Shown: in pieces, positions 1-11,638 of the stretch
Layout: every line of letters begins with the position of its first letter
Numbering within the stretch: position 1 is the stretch's first letter
Origin: Balanoglossus misakiensis
Taxonomy: Eukaryota; Hemichordata
Direction: 5' to 3'
Assembly: GCA_040954595.2 (NCBI GenBank)
Contig: CM082594.2
Location: forward strand, 8,556,001-8,620,000
Length of the DNA stretch: 64,000 bases
Notes under the pieces: model-generated
The model's database searches: none
What the model saw: only the letters and a program-made list of their open reading frames with translations
Told to the model about the DNA's origin: nothing
Translations under genes and position numbers: made by a program

Positions 1-1974
1 TTTGCGGAAAATCAAAATTTGGTCGATTTTTGAAAAAAATCATGGGTTATAGCTCAGGAAATCATCAAAAAATGACAATTTTTCGACTTTGCGGAAAATC
101 AAAATTTCGTCGATTTTTGAAAAAAATCATGGGTTATAGCTCAGGAAATCATCAAAAAATGACAATTTTTCGACTTTGCGGAAAATCAAAATTTGGCCGA
201 TTTTTGAAAAAAATCATGGGTTATAGCTCAGGAAATCATCAAAAAATGACAATTTTTCGACTTTGCGGAAAATCAAAATTTGGCCGATTTTTGAAAAAAA
301 TCATGGGTTATAGCTCAGGAAATCATCAAAAAATGACAATTTTTCGACTTTGCGGAAAATCAAAAATTTGGCCGATTTTTGAAAAAAATCATGGGTTATA
401 GCTCAGGAAATCATCAAAAAATGACAATTTTTCGACTTTGCGGAAAATCAAAATTTGGCCGATTTTTGAAAAAAATCATGGGTTATAGCTCAGGAAATCA
501 TCAAAAAATGACAATTTTTCGACTTTGCGGAAAATCAAAATTTCGTCGATTTTTGAAAAAAATCATGGGTTATAGCTCAGGAAATCATCAAAAAATGACA
601 ATTTTTCGACTTTGCGGAAAATCAAAATTTGGCCGATTTTTGAAAAAAATCATGGGTTATAGCTCAGGAAATCATCAAAAAATGACAATTTTTCGACTTT
701 GCGGAAAATCAAAATTTGGTCGATTTTTGAAAAAAATCATGGGTTATAGCTCAGGAAATCATCAAAAAATGACAATTTTTCGACTTTGCGGAAAATCAAA
801 ATTTCGTCGATTTTTGAAAAAAATCATGGGTTATAGCTCAGGAAATCATCAAAAAATGACAATTTTTCGACTTTGCGGAAAATCAAAATTTGGCCGATTT
901 TTGAAAAAAATCATGGGTTATAGCTCAGGAAATCATCAAAAAATGACAATTTTTCGACTTTGCGGAAAATCAAAATTTGGCCGATTTTTGAAAAAAATCA
1001 TGGGTTATAGCTCAGGAAATCATCAAAAAATGACAATTTTTCGACTTTGCGGAAAATCAAAAATTTGGCCGATTTTTGAAAAAAATCATGGGTTATAGCT
1101 CAGGAAATCATCAAAAAATGACAATTTTTCGACTTTGCGGAAAATCAAAATTTGGCCGATTTTTGAAAAAAATCATGGGTTATAGCTCAGGAAATCATCA
1201 AAAAATGACAATTTTTCGACTTTGCGGAAAATCAAAATTTCGTCGATTTTTGAAAAAAATCATGGGTTATAGCTCAGGAAATCATCAAAAAATGACAATT
1301 TTTCGACTTTGCGGAAAATCAAAATTTCGTCGATTTTTGAAAAAAATCATGGGTTATAGCTCAGGAAATCATCAAAAAATGACAATTTTTCGACTTTGCG
1401 GAAAATCAAAATTTGGCCGATTTTTGAAAAAAATCATGGGTTATAGCTCAGGAAATCATCAAAAAATGACAATTTTTCGACTTTGCGGAAAATCAAAATT
1501 TGGCCGATTTTTGAAAAAAATCATGGGTTATAGCTCAGGAAATCATCAAAAAATGACAATTTTTCGACTTTGCGGAAAATCAAAATTTGGCCGATTTTTG
1601 AAAAAAATCATGGGTTATAGCTCAGGAAATCATCAAAAAATGACAATTTTTCGACTTTGCGGAAAATCAAAATTTGGCCGATTTTTGAAAAAAATCATGG
1701 GTTATAGCTCAGGAAATCATCAAAAAATGACAATTTTTCGACTTTGCGGAAAATCAAAATTTGGCCGATTTTTGAAAAAAATCATGGGTTATAGCTCAGG
1801 AAATCATCAAAAAATGACAATTTTTCGACTTTGCGGAAAATCAAAATTTGGCCGATTTTTGAAAAAAATCATGGGTTATAGCTCAGGAAATCATCAAAAA
1901 ATGACAATTTTTCGACTTTGCGGAAAATCAAAATTTGGCCGATTTTTGAAAAAAATCATGGGTTATAGCTCATG
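1..1974. repeat. Satellite block A: 87-bp tandem repeat with 697-bp higher-order period
   Basis: About 22 near-identical head-to-tail copies of an 87-bp AT-rich unit, recognisable by CATGGGTTATAGCTCAGG and TTTTTCGACTTTGCGG. The array is cut by the left window edge. Units differ at one trinucleotide (GGC, GGT or CGT before CGATTTTT) and two units carry an extra A (near 363 and 1060). The order of variants recurs with a period of eight units: the GGT unit at 21-23 recurs at 718-720, and the extra-A units are also about 697 bp apart (8 x 87 + 1). Because 87 is a multiple of three, one frame stays open for hundreds of codons; I read this as a by-product of unit length, not as a gene. Confidence 0.95.
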
Positions 1975-2935
1975 AAAATCGTCCAAAAATGAGAATTTTT
2001 CGACTTTGCGGAACATCAAAATTTGGCCGATTTTTGAAAAAATCATGGGTTATAGCTCATGAAAATCGTCCAAAAATGAGAATTTTTCGACTTTGCGGAA
2101 TTTCAAAATTTGGCCGATATTTGAAAAAATCATGGGTTATAGCTCATGAAAATCGTCCAAAAATGAGAATTTTTCGACTTTGCGGAATTTCAAAATTTGG
2201 CCGATTTTTGAAAAAATCATGGGTTATAGCTCATGAAAATCGTCCAAAAATGAGAATTTTTCGACTTTGCGGAATTTCAAAATTTGGCCGATTTTTGAAA
2301 AAATCATGGGTTATAGCTCATGAAAATCGTCCAAAAATGAGAATTTTTCGACTTTGCGGAATTTCAAAATTTGGCCGATTTTTGAAAAAATCATGGGTTA
2401 TGTCGTCCAAAAAGGAGAATTTTTCGACTTTGCGGAATTTCAAAATTTGGCCGATTTTTGAAAAAATCATGGGTTATAGCTCATGAAAATCGTCCAAAAA
2501 GGAGAATTTTTCGACTTTGCGGAATTTCAAAATTTGGCCGATTTTTGAAAAAATCATGGGTTGCTCATGAAAATCGTCCAAAAATGAGAATTTTTCGTCT
2601 TTGCGGAATTTCAAAATTTGGCCGATTTTTGAACAAATCATGGGTTATAGCTCATGAAAATCGTCCAAATATGAGAATTTTTCGACTTTGCGGAATTTCA
2701 AAATTTGGCCGATTTTTGAAAAAATCATGTGTTAGAGCTCATGAAAATCGTCCAAAAATGAGAATTTTTCGACTTTGCGGAATTTCAAAATTTGGCCGAT
2801 TTTTGAAAAAATCATGGGTTATAGCTCATGAAAATCGTCCAAAAATGAGAATTTTTCGACTTTGCGGAATTTCAAAATTTGGCAGATTTTTGAAAAAATC
2901 ATGGGTTATAGCTCATGAAAATCATCCAAAAATGA
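1975..2935. repeat. Satellite block B: diverged 87-bp sub-family
   Basis: About 11 copies of a related 87-bp unit, recognisable by GCTCATGAAAATCGTCC and GCGGAATTTC in place of the block A GCTCAGGAAATCATC and GCGGAAAATC. The first unit after the junction (about 2010) has the intermediate form GGAACATC. Block B is more eroded than block A: one copy is shortened near 2400, another lacks three bases near 2563, and single substitutions are scattered. This fits the older edge of an array whose homogenised core lies to the left. The array ends in unique sequence at about 2935. Confidence 0.93.
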
Positions 2936-3349
2936 TCAATGGAGATGTGTGCATGTGTCCTGGGTAATATCGTATTAAAAAAAAAAACACAAACGCAAGT
3001 ACACAAAATTTCGACTACAGAGTTTGAATATTTAATTAAGAAATATGATCTACAGATCTGCTGGAATGGAAAAGTGAGTCACTGAGTGTTTTGCATTACA
3101 ATTTACCAGGGCAAAAGCAACCAGATCTAGTTTTGATGCTGCGTGAGTACACTGCTATTGTTTTCCCTGATCTTTTGGGGAATACGCATTTAACAAAAAT
3201 ACACGCAGCGTATGCTAAATTTTTCAAGCTGTGAACGTTACACATCAGAAATATACGCACTTGCAGCACAACAACCACTGTCTTTAATGAGGAGTGTTTC
3301 TTGACCGCCGCGCACTTGGCAAAGTGTCACTTTCATCTCGGTGCCCCAA
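2936..3349 (-). other. Gap between satellite and GATAD1 stop; probable GATAD1 3' UTR
   Basis: Unique sequence with no convincing coding exon. A minus-strand ATTAAA at about 3031-3036 could serve as the GATAD1 poly(A) signal and would give a 3' UTR of roughly 320 nt ending close to the satellite edge. The open frames here have no family likeness. Confidence 0.45.
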
Positions 3350-4766
3350 TCATCTGCTGCCACTGAAGATTTCTGCAGTGGATGGCGGTTTAGATGGGCC
3401 AATGCCAGTCCATATATACCCTGCATCATGACTTGTTGGGATGACATCATAAGGCGCAGTTTTGGCTTTGTAGTACTCTGATGGAGCATGGCATACAAAC
3501 TCCATGTATTCCATCTTCCTTGGTAAATCTTCTTCTGGACCTGCAATATAAAATTGTGGATAAACTCATTAAAACATAAACTACAAAGACAATCCAGATA
3601 AAATTATCTATGGCCACATAAAGCATCGTTCATTGTATAACTGTTTGCATACCCAAGAGTGTTATTTGGGCAAGTGAAGATGTGTCCCAATATCTTGACT
3701 TGTTTTCACATGACACAGCAGTAATTCAAATGAAATAATCTGACAAGATCCTGAAAATGATTGATGAATACTTAAAGCAAATCATAGCAATACCTAATAT
3801 GTAAGTAGCTGGATCAAAATGATCTTTGGTCGTGGCTTGTGTGGGCAGCAACCAGGTTATGACAGCACTCTTATCACAGTACTGGTCTTGCATAAAACCC
3901 CGGATCTGTGCATAGTATATACCACCACCTTCGTCTAGGAAGGATACAATATCACCAACTTGATAGTATAAACCCTGAAAACAGAAAAGCAAAACTTGTT
4001 TGTTATAATCAGGAAAAAACACAGCTAACAAAATGCCAATTAAATTGCTAATAAGACAAGACATCACAGTAAAATTTACAAATACTTAAGTTAAACATGA
4101 TGTATTGAAGATGATTACTAGGAAATCAAACTCTGAATAACATTTAAACAAAGATCTCTTTTTTCTTACCTTATAAAATACACTGTTGCCTGTCACGATT
4201 GTGGCAACAGCTTCTGGACTTTTCATTGGCTGAAATTAGCAAAGATAGACATGTACATGTACCTGTTAAATGGGCACTACAATTTTCTAAAATGTGTTGA
4301 CTCCGGATCTGGTAAACGCTGCCTTCCCAACGTGAACTGCATGAATTAATTTGTTATAAGGTTGGTGGGAATGCTTCAAGACAAAATGTCATTTGAGTGA
4401 AACCATACAAACACGAACTCGTGAAAGCAAATTACCACTTACATTTCTTTTGAACACGACTCTTCTGTTCTTCCCCTTTGTTGATGCGTTACTCTTCCCA
4501 GAATGTAACATCTGTTTATATCTCATGCTCCTAGATGACCGTGATGACTTCCGAGTACCTTCCCTAGAGCGATTTCCTGACTGACTCTCCGAATTGACAG
4601 GCTTTGCAGTCAGTTTGGAGCCATTGTTTTCGTTCGTCGGCGGAGCCGGTGGGTGCTGTTTCAGGGAACACGAATTGCACTGGATTTCTCCGGTGTCGTT
4701 CCGCCTCCACATTTGAGAATTTGTCGTCTTGCATGTTACACAGCAGGGTTTCACTCCCAGAGGCAT
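3350..4766 (-). CDS. GATAD1: GATA zinc finger domain-containing protein 1
   Basis: Four exons on the minus strand: 4443-4766, 4170-4229, 3794-3974 and 3350-3540, with GT-AG junctions, 756 nt, 251 aa (human about 269). The N-terminus MPLGVKPCCVTC starts an atypical single GATA-type finger with two CxxC pairs (CCVTC and CNSC). A basic Ser/Arg-rich linker follows, then the conserved C-terminal module: FYKGLYYQVGDIV, YYAQIRGFMQDQYC, FDPATYILGPEEDLP, MEYMEFVCHAPSEYYK and GYIWTGIGP. An ATG lies seven codons upstream, but the family begins at MPLG. In other animals the protein is a chromatin reader-complex subunit associated with H3K4me3; the nuclear role is inferred from family. It is transcribed away from the SLC25A40 gene towards the satellite. 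Confidence 0.93.
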
Positions 4767-5994
4767 TGTGATCGTCTTTATCGTCAAACTGCGTCTTATT
4801 CAGATGAAAAAAGAAATCAGATACCTTTCCATCTAGACATCCTTCATTTTCGCGGCAGTGACCTCAGTGACCCCGAATGTTTGTTTGTTATTACTTGGCT
4901 CACGAGTGTAGCGCCAGCAGCGTTCAGGGAACCAGATCTTTCTTTTAAGTTTATTGTAAGTTTCTTACATTGCCACTGTTCAATATTAATGGTCTCACAG
5001 GAAACTGCCACTGTTCAATAAATGGACTAAATTACAAATGAACTTTTTCCCAATCAATATATCTTTATTTAAAAAAAAATGGTTTGACACCTGCTTGAAA
5101 GAAAAGTGACAGCAACAAGATGGGTCTTCAATGAACTCAGGAAAATAAAGTTGTCAGTCTTTCCATGAATTCCTGTTTTCTGAAAATCCTGAAGGATCAG
5201 TTACAAAATTATGTGCAAGGATCACAATATGATGAATGCTGGTATCTAGGGATATGTCAAGCAGATGAATAAAATTAAAGTCTAAACCCTAACAAATTGG
5301 CTCCACACCCTGTCATTTGTTGTCTCAGTAAAAGCTAAAAAAAAAAAGAGTATAAACTACAGAATTGTTTGTCAAAATTTCAATTTTACAAGTATGTACA
5401 GTATTTACAAAGTTAGTCGCACTGGACTACACTCGGCAAAACTGCACTCAGCAAGTACCAGTGACATAATATATCTTTTGCGCAATGATACATACATTGT
5501 ACAGGTACTGAGATGGCTGACTTCTTGTCAGAATACTTCAAAATCAAAAGGTCCGTTCTTTAAAAAAAAATCTGTTTTCTCTGCTGAAAAAGTACAGTTG
5601 CAACCAAGTCGCACTAAAAATCAAAAATAAACAATACTGCACCTGCTTATTTTTTAAAAAATGCAGGTGTTATTTCTGACTGGCAGTTTCTGTAAATCAC
5701 TCAAAATTTGATCCATGTTTTTTTCGATTAATATACATTTCTCCTGAAATACACCAAAGTTGTAGTGTTCTCTGAAGATGTCATGTCCTCGTAGAAATTC
5801 CATGAGATGACGAACATCCTGGTGACTTCAATGCTTTCGACCATGAACTACCATCTCAACTGAGTCGCAATCATTTAACATACAGAAATGAAACAATATT
5901 AGTCTGTGTATGAATCATTTCTCGTGGGTTCCCGGCCATTCTTGTCAACATCCTTATGAATGGCAGACTAGGCGATCCAGTTTGATACACTCAT
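4767..5994 (-). other. GATAD1 promoter side and SLC25A40 3' UTR
   Basis: 1.2 kb between two genes on the same strand. A minus-strand AATAAA at about 5062-5067 is a plausible poly(A) signal for the carrier gene and would give a 3' UTR of about 930 nt. The segment next to 4766 should hold the GATAD1 5' UTR and promoter. No further coding exon was recognised. Confidence 0.4.
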
Positions 5995-8900
5995 TTACAT
6001 TGTCTCTTTGTGAATGTTGTTATGTCCTCGGAAGAATCTCTTGCCAAACTCGTAACTGCTAATCATGATGGCACAGGCTGGGGCCACTTTGATAATCCTT
6101 GGTGTAATACCTGTCAATCAAAACAAACGAGTTTGTGAGTTACATGGGGAAGGTTCACATCACTGAAGAAAAGGCAGTATAGATACCACAAATGTGTTAG
6201 GCTAATAATATCACTTAGCAACAGAATACAGGTCAGTATGCAGTGAACACATCAATATTTCAGAGTTAATTGTACTGCAGGGTTACAGCCAGACTACAAA
6301 ATCACCAAACCAAGTTAACCCACCTGCAAATAGTCCCCTGTACCCACTTTCCAGTCGGATCTTCTTCATGATAGACAAAGTTGATGATGGTTTCTTCTTT
6401 TCTGTTGAATTCAAATATTACCAACATATTACTAAACACTCAATGTCCACAAAAGACACATAAAACCACACACCACTGAATTACGAAAGACCAGTACTGG
6501 TTGGTTGACAAAAACCCAAAAGTGAGGTAGCATTACTTATCAGCCAATGAACACTTCTGTTACTTACGGTGCATACTCTCTATTTCTCCCATTTCAATCT
6601 GTCTGCGTGTCTTCACCACATCAAATGGCAATGTTAAAACTGCTGCTATCTGTCAATAAAAAAACACCACCACAAAACTTAAATACTGTCTTCTCTTCAG
6701 GTGAGAATAGTCTCCTGAAAATGCAGGTCTGAGGTCCTGATAATGTTGTTTTAAACGAGAAACACAAATAATCCTACTCACTGTTCCTGAAGCAGCACCT
6801 GCTGTGAAACTCATAGAAAAGGTGGGTTCAGTGAGACCAAGTCTTGAACACAGGTAGTTCTTGAAGAGCTCATAATTGCACCAATACATGGCTGAAAAAA
6901 GAAAAGAAAATGAGATATGTAATATCTAACAAGCTAAGATACAGTATGGCCCTCTACTGTCTATGGGCAAAGTAAAAATGCTTCACACCAGGATTCAAGT
7001 AAGGGTCTGGATCTCTTTTTCGAGATAATCATTCAAATAATTCTTACCTGAAAATGGAACATCTCTGAGAATGGTTGGACTCCAGCCTCTCCATAGCGAC
7101 AGCAAGCCATCCTGTACCAATGAAGTCCGCACACAATTTCTGAGTTCTACATAACTGAGAGATCTGGACTGCATTTTGGTCCGTATTAACTCCAAGGGAC
7201 TAATGATAGTAACAGCACCAACTGTGTAAAGATATAAGAATTTGTTATGATATTACCATTCCTAAATTAATTCCATACTATAAGTATAACATACTTGCAA
7301 CGCCATAAAATGGCCTTCAGAAACTTGCAATTGAACACACGCCAGTGTATTATACAAATTGTGTATGTTATACATGTATATACACAAGTCAAGAATATAG
7401 TATACTTACCCCTGGCAGTAGTTCCAGCCAGCAAAGGGATATACCACACTTGTGAAGGGTGTGGATTATTCAGCAATTTCCCCAAAAGAAGTTTGAGCTG
7501 ATCATATGTTGTGAAATAGATCATCGTCGCTGGTACAGCCATCAATCTATGGATAGAACATTCATATTAACCACTGGATTAATAGATTGAAGCATTAAAG
7601 CATTGAAGGAAATTACTGGCAAATCCACAACCATGCTCTCTGTTGACAGAATGGACCATGAATAGACTTACAGCGTTGGGGGCAGTCCACTCCATAATGA
7701 CTTCAAGCCCTCGTGTCTTGCAATTTTCACCAAGGCATCCTGCAAATGATCAAGACAAGTTAGAATATCAGACAGTCAGCATGGTACATGAAATCAGTTA
7801 TTGCTGTGTTTAAATTGGAATAATTCCATCATATTGTCCCATTTAGCTTTTCTGAGCTCGTTTATTAACATGGCAATCTTGATTCTGTGGCAGATTAAAT
7901 TACAGATATACTAATGTAAAACTCACAAAAGTGCCGTTGAAGTGACCAGGTAATTTATACCATGGTTTGATGTTTGTCTTTCCATTGATACATGTACAGA
8001 GATGATCCATCAGGCCATTGCAGTACACAAAACACTGACCTACAGAGAAAAGCAAAGAGTAACATTTTAATTCAAACATGCACAGCATGGGATATCAATT
8101 AAGCCACACCATTTAATCAATATTGAAATTTCACGCTTAGTTTTCAGAAACAGCTGAATTTTAAGGTCAGAGATGTTACAGTTTTATTTAAAGTTCTTCA
8201 GTGTCAAGTTATATACCGGTAGGATAACAGGGTGACAGAGGTCAAAGTCTGGTCATTATTTCTGGCATGATATGACATCACCATATTTTCTTTATCACAT
8301 GCAAGTGCAATATTCAGTCAGTTTGTCTATGAAAGTGTCACACAATATAATGTTCACCAAGGTGGAAGCCTAGTTTTCTGAAGGCAGTTTGACACTGAAC
8401 TTAGCAAAAGTGGAAGAAGAGAATTTGGATATGCTTACTACTGATATGTCTTGACACCACAGAACGAACTGTAACATAAAGTATAACACAAAAATCAAGT
8501 CAGATAAAGCATGCCATAAAAATATTGTCAACATGGCTATTGTCCCTTTAGTTACTTGAAGTAACTAAAGGGACAATAGCAGTGATTATTTAATATTGTT
8601 CACAGGTTTTGTTCTGTCTTTCCATTTTTTTTTTCACTTACTATGAAAAGACACTGAAATACCCATAATGCATTAGTCAACACATCCTGTTTGTAAGAAT
8701 AGCAAGCCTGACGATTGTCCTAATAGTGCATTTTAGCGTGCATGCTAATTTCTATTGTTCATAACTGTAGATGTAACATGTATGTACGTGTATATGCTAA
8801 TATAAGATTCAGATGTTGGAATAATTTTGTGGCTGACAGAAAAGAGTTTGTGCGGCTAGAACAGACCCATTTCGACGAAAAATGGAAAGTGAGAAAAATA

Positions 8901-9827
8901 TGTACCTACCATTGAAAAGTGGCTTCGTTTGTGCCTGCAGACGAATTTTCACAACATCCATAGGGGTCACTGAAATTAACAAAACAATTAGTAACTATAA
9001 AAAGTGGGGTTTTTATTAGAAGAATGAAAAAAGCCAACAAATGAATATGCAACGTGAGTTCTTTTGTACGATTTGGTTTCAGGCCATAACACGTTTTTTA
9101 CAAAGTACTAGGAATAAGGTAACTGGCAATATAGAAAAAGAAGCTGACCCCATCCCAACTATTGTTGAGAACAAATGTATTTTGTTATTTATCTAAAAAC
9201 ACTTCCTGAATTAATTTAAAGTACTTGATGATGCGCATCATATACCAGACATTCTGGTAAACTCCATTCTATTGTAATTGTATTGTTTGGTAAGCTGTGT
9301 GACCCCCTCCCCTGCAAAGGTCTTGACTATATGTACTTAAGTTATATTTGGTCACATGTAGCGTGATCACATCAAACACAACACATTGCAACACTGGAAA
9401 TGTTTCACGTGTTTGGCGCCCCCAATACATGTGACACCACAATAAGGCCATTGCCCAGACCCGATCAATGTGTTAGTTGTTACGCAACAATCAGCTGAAA
9501 CTAGCTCTCACAATCATGTGAAGGCTTGGTCCCTGGTCCGCCATAAACTATTTGTACAAAACAGGGTTACACCAACTACAGAAACAACATTATTTTATCA
9601 TAAAACAGTACCCTTGAATTCTTGTCCCAAAACTAGGTCTAGTACTATACATGTATATAGTTAGATAGATCGTGTCCAAAAACTAGGTCTGCACGTCCGG
9701 CTTCTCGAATATGATCACGCCACCTTCAGATCACATACTTACTGAAGACAGATGTCAATATTGCCCCTGTTCCCGACGCCATCATCTGTTGCCATGGCCT
9801 TATCCCATTCTCGACTGGCACTGCCAT
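5995..9827 (-). CDS. SLC25A40: Mitochondrial carrier, SLC25A39/40 type (glutathione importer family)
   Basis: Ten exons: 9743-9827, 8910-8969, 7927-8039, 7672-7739, 7410-7546, 7048-7221, 6782-6891, 6568-6649, 6324-6401 and 5995-6110; 1023 nt, 340 aa (human SLC25A40 338). All three carrier signatures are present: [18 protein letters not shown] and LPFDVVKTR. The protein opens [18 protein letters not shown] and ends [21 protein letters not shown] cysteine-rich matrix loop ([15 protein letters not shown]) matches the loop that carries conserved cysteines in SLC25A39/40. The family works in the inner mitochondrial membrane and is implicated in glutathione import. SLC25A39 and SLC25A40 are close paralogues, so the exact orthology is less certain than the subfamily. 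Confidence 0.95.
8536..8580. repeat. Perfect 45-nt inverted repeat in a carrier-gene intron
   Basis: The 22-nt left arm (8536-8557, starting GCTATTGTCCCTTTAG) is exactly complementary to the right arm (8559-8580, ending GGGACAATAGC), with one G between them. It lies in the intron between carrier exons 8910-8969 and 7927-8039. It could be a miniature mobile element or a cruciform/hairpin former. Confidence 0.9.
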
Positions 9828-10540
9828 GATTTTGCCTGTGTTTGCGGCGATGGAAATTGGGCTGTGTACTTTCTCACCATAAGTTTAACCTTGGCCCAAG
9901 CTGCTGCTATACTGCACTGTCTGTCTCTGGACCCAGCGATTTCAGGCAGGCGTGTAGTTGACGAAGCAACAAGGATGAAACTAGTATAGTGTGCGTTGAA
10001 GCAAAATAGCTAAAAAGGCTGTACAATCCATCTTGCCGACGAAGCCCATGGCCAGGCCACGGTTAGCCGATATCACCACCATCATCACGCGCCATGTTGA
10101 CCGCTGTAGTGACGTCACCTGAACTGTAAAACGAAAGCACAGATTCGTGAACCGTATGAGGCGCTCTTAATTTGACCTTTTTACCTTTTGTAAGTATCGA
10201 GATAACTATAGATAGCTTTTCGTTCAACTACCTTCAAGAATGCGGCAAATATTTATCCATACAGATTTAAATAGTATGATAATTGAATAATTTCGAAGAA
10301 AATATATTTTGAATGCGATATCCATAGGAAATTGTATGACTTGATGGTTTAACAATGTCGAATTTTGTTCTGTGTACCTACAAGTACTCAGTCACTTCCG
10401 GGTTTATTTACCAGCAGGGAGTGTGAAATTGACACTGAAAGACTCTTCGCACAGTACTTCTCACCGGTTTGTTTAAGGTCCCAGGACAGATCGGCTGTGT
10501 TACAATACATTGCTGGGTGGAATCAAAGATCAAGATATAC
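9828..10540. promoter_or_regulatory. Divergent intergenic promoter region, SLC25A40 / TRIM-like
   Basis: 713 bp separate the two start codons, which face away from each other, so both promoters must lie here or overlap into the 5' UTRs. I see no clear TATA box or binding-site cluster. Confidence 0.5.
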
Positions 10541-11638
10541 ATGGCAACGTCATCGCCATCTGCTCCGCCGCTGGAAGTTGACGCTGACGATTTCAACGAA
10601 CGGTTTCTAACATGCACGATATGTTTGGAATCGTACCAGGAAGCCCCAAAACTGCTACCGTGTTTACATTCATTTTGCCGAACTTGTTTGGAATCTCACG
10701 GCCGAAATCGCCGCGAGTTCAAGTGCCCCGTGTGTCGGAGAGACATCAAAATACCACAGCAGGGCATCGATGGTTTTCCTAATAATATTTTTGTCAGGGA
10801 TTTGCAGGAATTTCTAGCGGCACAGCCAAGGCGAGCTGGAGTTTCGCCGACCACAAACCAGCCCGTACAAATGGTCACCCAGAGGGAACGGAGGTACAAT
10901 CCTGATGAACCGAAAATGAACAAACAGTTGAGCGGTAACATCTTCAAGCGGACGGCCATTAAAATACGGCTGAACTTCCGTTCGAAATACAAACGGTATT
11001 GTTCCTATCACGCCGAGAAAGAACTGAAACTTTATTGTGAGACTTGTCAACTGATTGTTTGTAAGAAATGTGTGAAAATCGAACACGCCGACGGTCATTC
11101 GATTTTGGATCTCAAAGCAGCTGCGATCAGTCGGGTACAGAAATTGGGGGTTCTGCTGAACGAGGCAAAGTCTCACATTGAACCGATGTATATAAGCGCA
11201 CAAACCGTGGGCGAGGAGTTGCGGAAGCTTCGAGCCAGGAAAGAGGAACTACGAAACGATATCAATGATATCTTCAACGACATTGTGCAATCGATCGAGA
11301 CACAGAGGAATGTATGTATGGCGAAATTGACAGAGGCCGTTCAGGGCAAAGAACACGCCTTGGCCACTCAATACCACGAACTTGATCTTGGCCACAGTAC
11401 TGTTAAAAGTGGCTGCATGTTCGCCGATCAGACGATCCAAGACCTGAAGGATTCTGATTACGAAATCGTCGCTGCTAGTAACCAGTTGGTCGCCAGGTTG
11501 GAAGAACTGGTGTCTGTTCGTGGTCGCCACACTGCCGAACCCGTGGACAATGCATGTCTATCATTTCAGGTCAATGAAGAAGACATCGCAACACTTCGTC
11601 AACTCGTTTCCCAAATTGGTGAAATTTTAAGGAATTAG
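10541..11638 (+). CDS. RING/B-box/coiled-coil protein (TRIM-like E3 ligase), single exon
   Basis: An uninterrupted frame of 365 codons. I chose the ATG at MATSSPSAPP, just before the RING; the upstream in-frame extension does not resemble the family. The C3HC4 RING spans residues 25-65 (C25, C28, C41, H43, C46, C49, C62, C65). A basic linker follows, then a B-box at about 154-186 (C154, H157, C166, C169, C174, C177, H182, H186), then a helical coiled coil to the stop. There is no NHL, filamin or SPRY domain, so it is a bare RBCC protein. By family it should be a ubiquitin E3 ligase that dimerises through its coiled coil; the substrate is unknown. Lack of introns next to intron-rich genes hints at a retrocopy origin. 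A distant AATAAA near 13123 could end the transcript. Confidence 0.9.
   Translation: MATSSPSAPPLEVDADDFNERFLTCTICLESYQEAPKLLPCLHSFCRTCLESHGRNRREFKCPVCRRDIKIPQQGIDGFPNNIFVRDLQEFLAAQPRRAGVSPTTNQPVQMVTQRERRYNPDEPKMNKQLSGNIFKRTAIKIRLNFRSKYKRYCSYHAEKELKLYCETCQLIVCKKCVKIEHADGHSILDLKAAAISRVQKLGVLLNEAKSHIEPMYISAQTVGEELRKLRARKEELRNDINDIFNDIVQSIETQRNVCMAKLTEAVQGKEHALATQYHELDLGHSTVKSGCMFADQTIQDLKDSDYEIVAASNQLVARLEELVSVRGRHTAEPVDNACLSFQVNEEDIATLRQLVSQIGEILRN

Noticed and set aside
1-2935. Possible CENP-B box in each satellite unit (TTTCGACTTTGCGGAA)
   Set aside because: The TTCG and CGG halves are present, but the spacer is one base short and the final G is A, so the known box is not matched.
30-2967. 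Long plus-strand open frames encoding 29-residue tandem repeats
   Set aside because: They follow from an 87-bp satellite whose unit is divisible by three; extra-A units break the frames, and there is no splice, promoter or family evidence for a protein.
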